A DNA stretch of 8,084 bases, taken from assembly GCA_965367695.1 (NCBI GenBank), contig CBDUKB010000142.1:1-8084 (forward strand), written 5' to 3'. Shown piece by piece: positions 1 through 7,205 of this stretch. This DNA comes from Putridiphycobacter sp965367695 (lineage in GTDB: Bacteria > Bacteroidota > Bacteroidia > Flavobacteriales_D > Crocinitomicaceae). The first letter of the stretch is position 1. Every line of letters starts with the position of its first letter. The notes below the pieces were generated by a model. That model was not told where the DNA came from and did not search any database. It saw only the letters and a list, made by a program, of their open reading frames with translations. The position numbers and the translations under genes are program-made.

Positions 1-256
1 CACCATTTTCTATCACTACAAATTGATCACTTAATAAATGTTTTGCTAAATCTAAATGCGAAGTACTTGCTTTACCTGTAGTAAATTGTGCATTGGCTAT
101 TTTGCTGATTCTAGTATACTTCCAATACTCATCTCTGGTCGTTGGAAAGTCTAAATATTGCAGTGCATCCCAAGCTTCATTTTGAATTGGATTCTTTCTC
201 TCCCCTTCAAATCCACTTAAAAAACTTTGCAATTTGGTATCCGTTTCTACGTTCAT
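1..256 (-). CDS. sufD: SufD, Fe-S cluster assembly scaffold subunit (N-terminal part only, cut by window edge)
   Basis: This is the beginning of a gene running off the left edge; 85 codons are visible from an ATG at 256. The protein starts MNVETDTKLQSFLSGF and contains FPTTRDEYWKYT at residues 37-48, matching the conserved N-terminal block of SufD proteins (an F-P-x-x-x-x-E-x-W-x-Y-T pattern). In the family, SufD pairs with SufB and two SufC ATPases in the SufBC2D scaffold and contributes to iron acquisition and cluster assembly in the cytoplasm. The C-terminal beta-helix lies outside the window. The start lies 8 nt after the sufC stop, so it is almost certainly co-transcribed and probably translationally linked. 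The 8-nt gap (AAAACAAC) has no Shine-Dalgarno sequence, as is usual in Bacteroidota. Identity rests on the N-terminal motif plus position after sufC; whether the rest is intact cannot be seen. Confidence 0.9.
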   Translation of the reverse strand, partial: MNVETDTKLQSFLSGFEGERKNPIQNEAWDALQYLDFPTTRDEYWKYTRISKIANAQFTTGKASTSHLDLAKHLLSDQFVVIENG

Positions 257-264
257 GTTGTTTT

Positions 265-1017
265 TTATTTGGTAAGCCAATCGTATCCTTTTTCTTCTAA
301 TTCTAATGCCAGTTCAGCACCACCAGTCTTCACAATTTTTCCATCTGCTAATACATGGACAAAATCGGGTTTGATGTAATCTAACAGACGTTGATAATGC
401 GTAATTAATATCACGGCATTGTTTTCGTTTTTCAATTTGTTTACACCTGCTGCTACAATTCTTAAGGCATCAATATCTAACCCTGAATCAGTTTCATCCA
501 AGATGGCTAATTTTGGTGCTAACATGGCCATTTGAAAAATTTCATTTCGCTTTTTCTCTCCACCTGAAAACCCAACATTAACTGAACGGGAAGCCAATTT
601 TGCATCCAATTCAACAATTTTTGATTTTTCACGTACCATGTTCATAAATTCTTTTGCAGATACTGGCTCTTCTTTCCTGTATTCACGAATTTCATTCAGT
701 GCAGTTCTTAAAAAGTTAATGTTTGAAACACCTGGAATTTCTACAGGATATTGAAATGCCAAGAACAATCCTTCTTTAGCACGCTCATCAGGATCTAACT
801 CCATTAAGTCAGTTCCGTCAAAATCGACATTTCCTTCAGTCATCTCATAACCATCTCTACCAGAAAGTACAGATGCTAATGTTGATTTACCTGCTCCATT
901 TGGGCCCATAATGGCATGAATTTCTCCAGCATTTACTTTAAGGTTTAATCCTTTTAATATTTGTTTGTCTTCAATTTCTGCATGAAGATTTTCGATATTT
1001 AACAACGTTTTACTCAT
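265..1017 (-). CDS. sufC: SufC, ATPase of the SufBCD Fe-S cluster scaffold
   Basis: A 250-residue cytoplasmic ABC-type ATPase, normal length for SufC. Visible motifs, in order: Walker A GPNGAGKS at residues 38-45 with Lys44; a Q-loop with Gln89 inside FQYPVEIPGV, a stretch characteristic of SufC rather than transporter ATPases; ABC signature FSGGEKKRNEI at 150-160; Walker B LAILDETDSGLD with Asp174 and Glu175; and H-loop His207 in THYQRLL. No membrane segment is present. In the SUF pathway two SufC subunits bind SufB and SufD, and ATP-driven dimerisation remodels the scaffold for cluster assembly. The ATG at 1017 overlaps the TGA stop of the upstream glycosyltransferase gene (ATGA), which suggests its translation is coupled to that gene. 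No Shine-Dalgarno is seen before the start. Nothing looks damaged. Confidence 0.97.
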   Translation of the reverse strand: MSKTLLNIENLHAEIEDKQILKGLNLKVNAGEIHAIMGPNGAGKSTLASVLSGRDGYEMTEGNVDFDGTDLMELDPDERAKEGLFLAFQYPVEIPGVSNINFLRTALNEIREYRKEEPVSAKEFMNMVREKSKIVELDAKLASRSVNVGFSGGEKKRNEIFQMAMLAPKLAILDETDSGLDIDALRIVAAGVNKLKNENNAVILITHYQRLLDYIKPDFVHVLADGKIVKTGGAELALELEEKGYDWLTK

Positions 1018-2447
1018 TTTATTTGCGTTAATAGTACGTTTTTATTGTATTCTAAAGTGTCGACCGCATGGGTCGAGATTAATTTTAATTTTAATGCTTC
1101 GTCTGCTACCAATACTTTTTCTCCTATAGAAAAGTCATTGGTATACTTAATATTTATATTAGCTCCTTCTGCTAAATACATGTATTTATAACATAGCAAG
1201 GTGCCTAAATACCCTTGATGCCATATACTAAATGAATCAAAGTTTTTTTGTTTAACCTGCTGATGTAAATAAAAACCAAGTGCTTCTATTTTTTTATCGC
1301 CTTCTGGAATATTATTTGCTTGGGCATTAAAAAAGGCTTTTCTTAATGGAATTATAGCTAAGATTAGGAATGCAATTATTTGCACACTTTGTGATAAATC
1401 CAGTTTTTCAAATAACATCATCACCGGATTTGCAGCCAAAATAGCCATGAGTGGATACAAGGGCATGTCATACCAAATTAACTTAGTTGTAGAAATAGAA
1501 ATAACAGTTAGGTAAGTTAAAAAGATGATAAAAGTTGATTTGAAAACGATTGTTAAGTTTTGATTTGAAAAAGGGTATACAAAAGCCAATACAGCTCCTA
1601 AAAAAAACAAAACAGTCCAAAAACTAAATCGGTTATAAAAAATATTTTCAATGTAAAAATCCCAAGGTTGATTCTGGTATTCAACAACATCAAATAACCT
1701 ACCGGCATCTTTGGTGATGGTTCTTTGAATAAAACCCGGTTCGGCCATTTCTCGGTAGCCAAAAGCTATAAAAATTGCTATAATCAAAATGCCAAGACCA
1801 AAATAGAAAAACTTAGACTTAAAGATTCCTAATGCTTTTCTACGCTTAAACCATGCTGCCAAAATTATAAATGGCATTACAAATATGAATGCTGCAAAAC
1901 TCTTCGTTAAGATTCCAAGTCCAATAAAAATAGCAATATAAATAAGGTACTTGTCATTTCCTTCAATCAACCAATTAAAAAATTGTAAACAGGCTAAAGT
2001 TGTAAATAGGGTTAGCAAAGCATCCGCATCCCCTGTCCTCCCAGTATGAAAGGTTACATACCCAACACTGGTCAATAATACAATGGCTCCTACCCATGCA
2101 AGTAATGCATTTCCATGTTTTCGTAAAAAGTAAAAGATGGCAATAATAGTACTGCCAGCAGCCAAGGCTGAAGGTAGACGAATTGCCAACTCATTAAATC
2201 CAAACACCTTGATAAATCCTACATGAATCCATGTTAACAACAATGGTTTGGTTTGCCTGAAGTCTACTTCTCCATTAAAAAATGGTAACCCATATTGTCC
2301 ATTAGCATTCATTTCATAAGCGTTCACAGCAAACATAGACTCATCCCATAAGCGGAATGGGAAAGCATCCAATTTAAAAAAGACAATAAAGAAAATTGCC
2401 AATATTAAAATGGAATATTGTAAATATATGTTTTTGAAAATGCTCAA
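1014..2447 (-). CDS. GT-C fold integral membrane glycosyltransferase (ArnT/PMT-like) inside the suf operon
   Basis: A 477-residue polytopic membrane protein with about ten hydrophobic segments, the first at residues 8-24. It shows the layout of polyprenyl-phosphate-sugar-dependent GT-C transferases (PMT/ArnT type). These include the first-loop acidic pair Asp35-Glu36 in LWDESMFAVNAYEM, then RQTKPLLLTWIHVGFIKVFG and NELAIRLPSALAAG (64-97), GRTGDADALLTLF at 136-148, and a late STTKLIWYDMPLYPLMAILAA stretch (319-339). A soluble tail of about 110 residues follows. Such enzymes move a sugar from a lipid-phosphate carrier to lipid A, protein or another acceptor on the outer face of the inner membrane; donor and acceptor here cannot be predicted. 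The start is TTG: no in-frame ATG precedes Met38, which lies after the essential DE pair. AAAGGA stands just before TTG, unusually close. It lies 14 nt after sufB and overlaps sufC by 4 nt, an unexpected place for this family. Confidence 0.85.
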   Translation of the reverse strand: MSIFKNIYLQYSILILAIFFIVFFKLDAFPFRLWDESMFAVNAYEMNANGQYGLPFFNGEVDFRQTKPLLLTWIHVGFIKVFGFNELAIRLPSALAAGSTIIAIFYFLRKHGNALLAWVGAIVLLTSVGYVTFHTGRTGDADALLTLFTTLACLQFFNWLIEGNDKYLIYIAIFIGLGILTKSFAAFIFVMPFIILAAWFKRRKALGIFKSKFFYFGLGILIIAIFIAFGYREMAEPGFIQRTITKDAGRLFDVVEYQNQPWDFYIENIFYNRFSFWTVLFFLGAVLAFVYPFSNQNLTIVFKSTFIIFLTYLTVISISTTKLIWYDMPLYPLMAILAANPVMMLFEKLDLSQSVQIIAFLILAIIPLRKAFFNAQANNIPEGDKKIEALGFYLHQQVKQKNFDSFSIWHQGYLGTLLCYKYMYLAEGANINIKYTNDFSIGEKVLVADEALKLKLISTHAVDTLEYNKNVLLTQIK

Positions 2448-2461
2448 TTCCTTTGAATATT

Positions 2462-3904
2462 TTAACCTACACTGTTTTCTAATGAAATGGCCAATAATTT
2501 TTGTGCCTCTACTGCAAATTCCATAGGTAATTTGTTTAATACCTCTTTTGCATACCCATTTACAATCAAGCTAATCGCTTTCTCTTCAGAAATCCCTCTT
2601 TGTTGACAGTAGAAAATTTGATCTTCACCAATTTTAGAGGTAGTAGCTTCATGTTCTAGTCTTGCAGTGTTGTTTGCACATTCAATGTAAGGGAAGGTAT
2701 GTGCACCACATTTATCCGTCATTAATAAACTATCACATTGTGTAAAGTTTCTGGCATTACTTGCCCCTTTATGAATTTGAATCAACCCTCGATAAGAATT
2801 TTGTGATTCCCCAGAAGAAATACCTTTTGAAATCACGGTACTTTTTGTATTTTTTCCCAAGTGAATCATTTTGGTACCCGTATCGGCTTGTTGGTGATTG
2901 TTGGTCACTGCAACGGAATAAAATTCACCGATTGAATTGTCTCCTTTCAAAATACAAGATGGATATTTCCATGTCACGGCTGAGCCTGTTTCAACTTGTG
3001 TCCATGAAATTTTTGCGTTTTTCTCACAAAGACCTCTTTTGGTCACAAAATTAAAAATACCCCCTTTTCCGTTCTTGTCTCCTGGGTACCAGTTTTGAAC
3101 TGTTGAATATTTTATTTCTGCATCATCCATGGCAATTAATTCTACCACAGCGGCGTGTAATTGGTTCTCATCACGTTGTGGTGCAGTACATCCTTCTAAG
3201 TACGACACATAACTTCCTTGGTCGGCAACCAATAAAGTTCTTTCAAATTGACCAGTACCTGATGAATTAATTCTAAAGTAAGTCGATAATTCCATTGGAC
3301 ATCTTACACCTTTAGGAATGTAACAAAAAGAACCATCTGAAAACACTGCAGAATTCAAAGTCGCATAAAAGTTATCTGATGAAGGCACTACGGTACCTAA
3401 ATATTTTTTTACCAAATCAGGATGGTTTTCAACTGCCTCGCTAAAAGAGCAGAAAATAATTCCCAATTCTGAAAGTTTTTCTTTGAATGAAGTAGCAACT
3501 GAAACAGAATCCATTACAAAATCAACTGCAACCCCTGTTAATTTTTTTTGTTCATCCATTGAAATCCCCAATTTATCCATGGTTGCTTTCATTTCTGGAT
3601 CTACATCATCCCATGATTCATATTGCTTTTTAGGCGCTGAAAAATAAGAAATATCTTGAAAGTCTGGTTTGGTATATTTTACATGCGCCCATTTTGGCTC
3701 CTCCATTGTTAACCAAGTTCGGTATGCATTTAAACGATATTCTAATAACCAAGTAGGTTCATTTTTCTTTGCTGAAATGAATCGAATTACATCTTCATTT
3801 AATCCCTTTGGAATGGTATCGGAATCGATATCTGATGTAAAACCAAATTCGTATTCCTGGGTTTGTAAATCTTTTGCTAACTCTTCTTCTGTATAATTTG
3901 CCAT
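2462..3904 (-). CDS. sufB: SufB, Fe-S cluster assembly scaffold protein
   Basis: A 480-residue protein, close to the usual SufB length (495 in E. coli), ending in the family-typical LLAISLENSVG. Diagnostic blocks include SVATSFKEKLSELGIIF (136-151), SDGSFCYIPKGVRCPMELS (189-207), YLEGCTAPQRDENQLHAAVVEL (235-256) and a C-terminal region with AHTFPYIEC, LEHEATTSKIGEDQ and FYCQQRGISEE. If the C-terminus aligns without gaps to E. coli SufB, as I recall it, Cys390 and Glu419 correspond to the functional Cys405 and Glu434, and Cys239 to Cys254; all are present. SufB is the scaffold subunit that receives persulfide sulfur and carries the nascent cluster in the cytoplasmic SufBC2D complex. Its ATG lies 19 nt after the sufA-like stop and the next start is 14 nt downstream, so it is inside one transcript. 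No Shine-Dalgarno is visible. The gene appears intact. Confidence 0.98.
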   Translation of the reverse strand: MANYTEEELAKDLQTQEYEFGFTSDIDSDTIPKGLNEDVIRFISAKKNEPTWLLEYRLNAYRTWLTMEEPKWAHVKYTKPDFQDISYFSAPKKQYESWDDVDPEMKATMDKLGISMDEQKKLTGVAVDFVMDSVSVATSFKEKLSELGIIFCSFSEAVENHPDLVKKYLGTVVPSSDNFYATLNSAVFSDGSFCYIPKGVRCPMELSTYFRINSSGTGQFERTLLVADQGSYVSYLEGCTAPQRDENQLHAAVVELIAMDDAEIKYSTVQNWYPGDKNGKGGIFNFVTKRGLCEKNAKISWTQVETGSAVTWKYPSCILKGDNSIGEFYSVAVTNNHQQADTGTKMIHLGKNTKSTVISKGISSGESQNSYRGLIQIHKGASNARNFTQCDSLLMTDKCGAHTFPYIECANNTARLEHEATTSKIGEDQIFYCQQRGISEEKAISLIVNGYAKEVLNKLPMEFAVEAQKLLAISLENSVG

Positions 3905-3923
3905 TGCTAATCTTAAATTCTAT

Positions 3924-4247
3924 TTATAATGAAAAACTTTCTCCACATCCACAAGTTCTTCCTGCGTTTGGATTATTGAATACAAATCCTTTTCCATTTA
4001 ATCCTCCTGAAAAATCAAGAATTGTACCTGCTAAGTACAATACACTTTTTTTATCCATGACTATCTTAACGCCATTATCTTCAAATTCCTTGTCGTTTTC
4101 GTGCATGGTAGTATCAAATTCTAGCTTGTACATTAAACCAGAACAACCACCACCCTCAACTCCTACACGAATAAAGGCATCCGCCTTACCATCTTCAGCC
4201 ATTAATGCTATGGCTTTTTGCTTCGCTTGCTCTGTTACTTTTATCAT
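3924..4247 (-). CDS. sufA: A-type Fe-S carrier protein (HesB/IscA/SufA family)
   Basis: A 107-residue protein of the HesB/IscA fold, full length for the family. The three conserved cysteines are visible: Cys35 in EGGGCSGLMY, and Cys99 and Cys101 in the C-terminal RTCGCGESF. The blocks VTEQAKQKAIALM near the N-terminus and LDFSGGLNGKGFVFNNPNA (78-96) are typical. Family members bind iron or a [2Fe-2S]/[4Fe-4S] cluster at these cysteines and deliver clusters from the scaffold to apo-proteins in the cytoplasm. It is the first gene of the suf operon, 19 nt before sufB, which favours the name sufA; sequence alone does not cleanly separate SufA from IscA or ErpA. The ATG at 4247 is preceded by an A-rich leader without Shine-Dalgarno, about 30 nt from a candidate promoter box. 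No internal damage is seen. Confidence 0.93.
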   Translation of the reverse strand: MIKVTEQAKQKAIALMAEDGKADAFIRVGVEGGGCSGLMYKLEFDTTMHENDKEFEDNGVKIVMDKKSVLYLAGTILDFSGGLNGKGFVFNNPNAGRTCGCGESFSL

Positions 4248-4277
4248 TTTGTTATGTTGATTTAGGTGAATTTTTTA

Positions 4278-4306
4278 CAAAATTAGGGAATCATTAACTG
4301 TCTAAA
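4278..4306 (-). promoter_or_regulatory. Candidate promoter of the suf operon (Bacteroidota-type -7 box)
   Basis: On the minus strand, TAATTTTG (4285 to 4278) matches the Bacteroidota TAnnTTTG element exactly. It lies about 30 nt before the sufA-like ATG, leaving a leader of roughly 20-25 nt. The upstream element is poor: TTTA at 4306-4303 stands where TTTG is expected, with a 17-bp spacer. A weak upstream element would fit a promoter needing an activator, but that is inference. Confidence 0.5.
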
Positions 4307-4319
4307 TAATAAATTGGGA

Positions 4320-4398
4320 CTTATTTAAAAGTGATCCTCAGTAAACACAAGGTAAATAGTTTATTTACTGCAACTTAAGTAGTATTTCTTATTTAAAA
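4320..4398. repeat. Pair of 11-bp direct repeats in the suf/sdh intergenic region
   Basis: CTTATTTAAAA occurs at 4320-4330 and again, identical, at 4388-4398, start to start 68 bp. A related inverted copy of its first seven bases lies at 4411-4417 (AAATAAG). All lie between the two divergent promoters, where a shared regulator might bind. The region is very AT-rich, so an 11-mer match by chance is unlikely but not excluded. No known regulator is assigned. Confidence 0.35.
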
Positions 4399-4443
4399 TG
4401 AATCTAAATAAAATAAGTTAAAAAGACATAAAGTCACAAATAA

Positions 4444-4473
4444 TTTGACAACAATTAAATTGGTTTAACTTTG
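4444..4473 (+). promoter_or_regulatory. Promoter of the sdhCAB operon (Bacteroidota -33/-7 type)
   Basis: TTTG at 4444-4447 and TAACTTTG at 4466-4473 form a full match to the Bacteroidota primary sigma consensus (TTTG, then TAnnTTTG) with an 18-bp spacer. TTGACA at 4445-4450 is also readable. Transcription should begin a few bases after 4473, giving a leader of about 25 nt before the sdhC ATG at 4504. This also argues against the upstream in-frame TTG at 4471, which lies inside the -7 box and would not be transcribed. Confidence 0.8.
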
Positions 4474-4503
4474 TGTCCACAATCAGAAAACAACATTTTA
4501 TTT

Positions 4504-5175
4504 ATGAAATCATCAATCGGAAGAAAAATCTTGATGGCACTCTCAGGTTTTTTCCTAATGTTTTTTTTAGCGCAACATTTTACCATTAACTTTTTATCGG
4601 TTTTAAGTGAAGACTCTTTTAACTCGGTTTCTCACTTTATGGGAACAAATCCATTTATTCAATACCTGATGCAACCGGTATTAATATTTGCTGTGATTTT
4701 CCACTTGGCCATGGGAATGTATTTAGAGTCGAAAAATAGAGCGGCGAGAGGTCCGGTAAAGTATGCCATGAATAAACCTAGTGAGAACGCTCCTTGGGTT
4801 TCAAGAAATATGATTTACACCGGAATAGCCATCTTATTATTTTTAGGCTTACACTTTTATGATTTTTGGATTCCAGAAATTGTAACTAAATATGTTGAAG
4901 GTGACATGACAGGTATGCACCATGGTTCATTTAGATATTACGAAGAGTTAGTAGTAAAATTTGAGGACCCAATTAGGGTAGGAATTTATTGTTTGGCTTT
5001 TATCTTTTTAGCACTTCACTTATTACACGGTTTTCAATCATCATTCCAATCTGTTGGATTCAACAGCAATAAATACACACCAGGATTGAAAAAATTCGGA
5101 AATTTATTCGCAATTATCATTCCTTTAGGTTTTATATTTATTGCATTGTTCCACTATGTTTCACACTTAAATTAA
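4504..5175 (+). CDS. sdhC: Succinate dehydrogenase cytochrome b subunit, five-helix di-heme type
   Basis: A 223-residue inner-membrane protein beginning SSIGRKILMALSGFFLMFF after Met-Lys, the usual N-terminus of the b558-type subunit in Bacteroidota. Five hydrophobic segments lie near residues 10-30, 53-74, 103-122, 157-177 and 198-218. This fits the single-subunit membrane anchor that replaces separate SdhC and SdhD and binds two hemes b. Candidate axial ligands inside helices are His25, His67, His117 and His172 or His175. The protein anchors SdhAB and passes electrons between the Fe-S clusters and quinone, probably menaquinone in this group. An in-frame TTG at 4471 would add 11 residues, but it lies in the promoter -7 box; ATG 4504 is chosen for that reason and for the conserved start. 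No Shine-Dalgarno is seen. sdhA follows after 7 nt. Confidence 0.95.
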   Translation: MKSSIGRKILMALSGFFLMFFLAQHFTINFLSVLSEDSFNSVSHFMGTNPFIQYLMQPVLIFAVIFHLAMGMYLESKNRAARGPVKYAMNKPSENAPWVSRNMIYTGIAILLFLGLHFYDFWIPEIVTKYVEGDMTGMHHGSFRYYEELVVKFEDPIRVGIYCLAFIFLALHLLHGFQSSFQSVGFNSNKYTPGLKKFGNLFAIIIPLGFIFIALFHYVSHLN

Positions 5176-5182
5176 TTAAAGA

Positions 5183-7198
5183 ATGTCAGTTTTAGATTCA
5201 AAAACACCATCAGGTCCAATTAAAGATCAATGGACTAATCATAAAAACAACATTAATTTGGTTAACCCAGCAAATAAAAGGTTAATCGATATTATAGTCG
5301 TTGGAACAGGTTTAGCTGGTGGTTCAGCTGCTGCATCTCTTGCAGAGATGGGGTACAAAGTAAAAGCATTTGCATTTCAAGATTCTCCTCGTAGAGCACA
5401 TTCAATTGCAGCACAAGGTGGAATTAATGCAGCAAAAAATTATCAAAATGATGGCGATTCAGTTTACCGTTTATTTTATGATACTGTAAAAGGAGGTGAT
5501 TATCGTTCTCGTGAATCAAATGTATACCGTTTGGCAGAAGTATCTGCAAGTATTATTGACCAGTGCGTAGCGCAAGGTGTTCCTTTTGCCCGTGAATATG
5601 GTGGACTGTTGGACAACAGGTCTTTTGGTGGTGTACTCGTTTCGCGTACATTTTATGCGAAAGGACAAACAGGACAACAATTATTATTGGGCGCTTATTC
5701 AGCAATGAATAGACAAATAGGAAAAGGTAAAATTAAAATGTATAACCGTCACGAAATGCTTGAATTAGTAGTCGTAGATGGTAAAGCAAGAGGGATTATC
5801 GCCAGAGATATGGTGACTGGTAAATTAGAACGTCATTCAGCACATGCTGTAGTAATAGCTTCTGGCGGATACGGAAATGTATTTTTCCTATCGACCAACG
5901 CAATGGGTTCTAATGCAACGGCTGCATGGAGAATTCATAAAAAAGGTGCTTATTTTGCAAATCCTTGCTACACTCAAATTCACCCTACTTGTATTCCTCG
6001 TTCTGGTGATTACCAATCGAAATTGACTTTAATGTCGGAATCATTGAGAAATGATGGCCGTATTTGGGTTCCCAAAAACATGGAAGATGTAGAAGGAATT
6101 CGATCAGGTAAAATTAAGGCAAAAGACTTGTCTGTTGATCAAAGAGATTATTATTTAGAAAGAAGGTATCCTGCTTTTGGAAATCTAGTACCAAGAGATG
6201 TCGCTTCGAGAGCGGCTAAAGAAAGATGTGATGCTGGTTACGGTGTGAACAAAACAGGAGAAGCGGTATTTTTGGATTTTGCTTCTGCAATCGAAAGATA
6301 CGGAGCTGAAAAAGCACACGTTTTAGGAATGCACAACCCAACAGATGCTGAAATAAAAGAATTAGGTAAAAAAGTAATCGAAGATAAGTATGGAAACTTA
6401 TTCCAAATGTATCAAAAGATTACAGATGACAATCCATACGAAACACCAATGATGATTTACCCAGCGGTACATTATACTATGGGTGGTATATGGGTTGATT
6501 ACAATTTAATGACTACTATTCCTGGTTGCTACGCAGCTGGTGAAGCTAACTTCTCTGATCACGGTGCAAATCGTCTTGGAGCTTCTGCTTTAATGCAGGG
6601 ATTAGCTGATGGTTATTTTGTATTACCATACACAATTGGAGATTATTTATCTCATGAAATTCGTACTGGTGAAATCTCTACTGACTTACCAGAATTTGTG
6701 GCAGCAGAAAAAGAAGTATTCGACAGGTTGAACACATTAATCAATATTAAAGGAACAAAATCAGTTGATCATTTCCACAAAGAACTTGGAAAAGTAATGT
6801 GGAACAATGTAGGTATGTCAAGAAATGCTGCTGGCTTAAAAGAGGCGGGAGTTAAAATCAGACAAATTCGTGAAGAATTTTGGAAAGATGTACGTGTACC
6901 AGGTACCATGAATGAATTTAATCCTGAACTAGAAAAAGCAGCTCGTGTTGCTGACTTTTTAGAGTTGGCTGAATTATTCGCAAAAGATGCTTTGGAAAGA
7001 AATGAATCATGTGGCGGCCATTTCCGTGAGGAATCTGTTGAATTAGACGGAGAACAAAAAGGAGAAGCCAAACGTGATGATGTAAACTTCAAGTATGTTG
7101 CAGCTTGGGAATGGACAGGTGATCCGGGTCAAGCTAAATTGCACAAAGAAGATTTAGAATTTAAAGATATAGAGTTAAAACAACGTTCTTATAAGTAA
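5183..7198 (+). CDS. sdhA: Succinate dehydrogenase flavoprotein subunit
   Basis: A 671-residue FAD-binding subunit, longer than E. coli SdhA (588) and nearer the epsilonproteobacterial fumarate reductase/Bacillus-type flavoproteins. Seen in order: dinucleotide-binding GTGLAGG at residues 41-47; RAHSIAAQGGINAA with His73 at the position of the covalent 8-alpha-histidyl-FAD link; QIHPT at 265-269; MSESLR at 284-289; VPRDVASRA with Arg338 at the position of the proton-shuttling catalytic arginine; HYTMGGI with His430; and NRLGASAL with Arg464, a substrate-carboxylate ligand position. It oxidises succinate to fumarate in the TCA cycle at the cytoplasmic face of the inner membrane and hands electrons to SdhB. 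All key residues are present. The ATG lies 7 nt after sdhC, following an A-rich sequence. sdhB begins 71 nt downstream, after a hairpin-forming spacer. Confidence 0.97.
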   Translation: MSVLDSKTPSGPIKDQWTNHKNNINLVNPANKRLIDIIVVGTGLAGGSAAASLAEMGYKVKAFAFQDSPRRAHSIAAQGGINAAKNYQNDGDSVYRLFYDTVKGGDYRSRESNVYRLAEVSASIIDQCVAQGVPFAREYGGLLDNRSFGGVLVSRTFYAKGQTGQQLLLGAYSAMNRQIGKGKIKMYNRHEMLELVVVDGKARGIIARDMVTGKLERHSAHAVVIASGGYGNVFFLSTNAMGSNATAAWRIHKKGAYFANPCYTQIHPTCIPRSGDYQSKLTLMSESLRNDGRIWVPKNMEDVEGIRSGKIKAKDLSVDQRDYYLERRYPAFGNLVPRDVASRAAKERCDAGYGVNKTGEAVFLDFASAIERYGAEKAHVLGMHNPTDAEIKELGKKVIEDKYGNLFQMYQKITDDNPYETPMMIYPAVHYTMGGIWVDYNLMTTIPGCYAAGEANFSDHGANRLGASALMQGLADGYFVLPYTIGDYLSHEIRTGEISTDLPEFVAAEKEVFDRLNTLINIKGTKSVDHFHKELGKVMWNNVGMSRNAAGLKEAGVKIRQIREEFWKDVRVPGTMNEFNPELEKAARVADFLELAELFAKDALERNESCGGHFREESVELDGEQKGEAKRDDVNFKYVAAWEWTGDPGQAKLHKEDLEFKDIELKQRSYK

Positions 7199-7205
7199 GA
7201 AGTAG

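Larger units (their letters stand above)
4248..4503. other. Divergent suf/sdh intergenic control region, AT-rich
   Basis: This 256-bp stretch separates the divergently read sufA-like and sdhC start codons. I see no credible gene in it. It contains a strong plus-strand promoter near its right end, a weaker minus-strand promoter near its left end, and a repeated 11-mer. It also contains a loose inverted repeat, CAGTAAA (4339-4345) and TTTACTG (4364-4370), which could be an operator but is short enough to occur by chance at this base composition. I do not recognise an Fur, IscR or OxyR site, or a riboswitch. Confidence 0.8.

Noticed and set aside
3874..4260. A 128-codon open frame on the plus strand opposite the sufA-like gene
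   Set aside because: It is a mirror of a well-supported conserved gene, its translation resembles no family I recognise, and its low-complexity composition fits antisense reading of coding DNA.
4339..4370. Inverted repeat CAGTAAA...TTTACTG as an operator
   Set aside because: The arms are only 7 bp with an 18-bp gap; in such AT-rich DNA a few of these are expected by chance. It is mentioned under the intergenic region but not called as a site.
4388..4417. CTTATTT...AAATAAG hairpin as a terminator or attenuator
   Set aside because: The stem is all A-T except one pair, with a long loop and no T-run, and it lies upstream of the sdh promoter, so it would not be in either leader as mapped.
6769..7092. 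A 107-codon open frame antisense to the 3' part of sdhA
   Set aside because: It lies wholly inside a conserved gene, has no promoter or leader of its own that I can see, and its Ser/Phe-rich product is typical of antisense frames.
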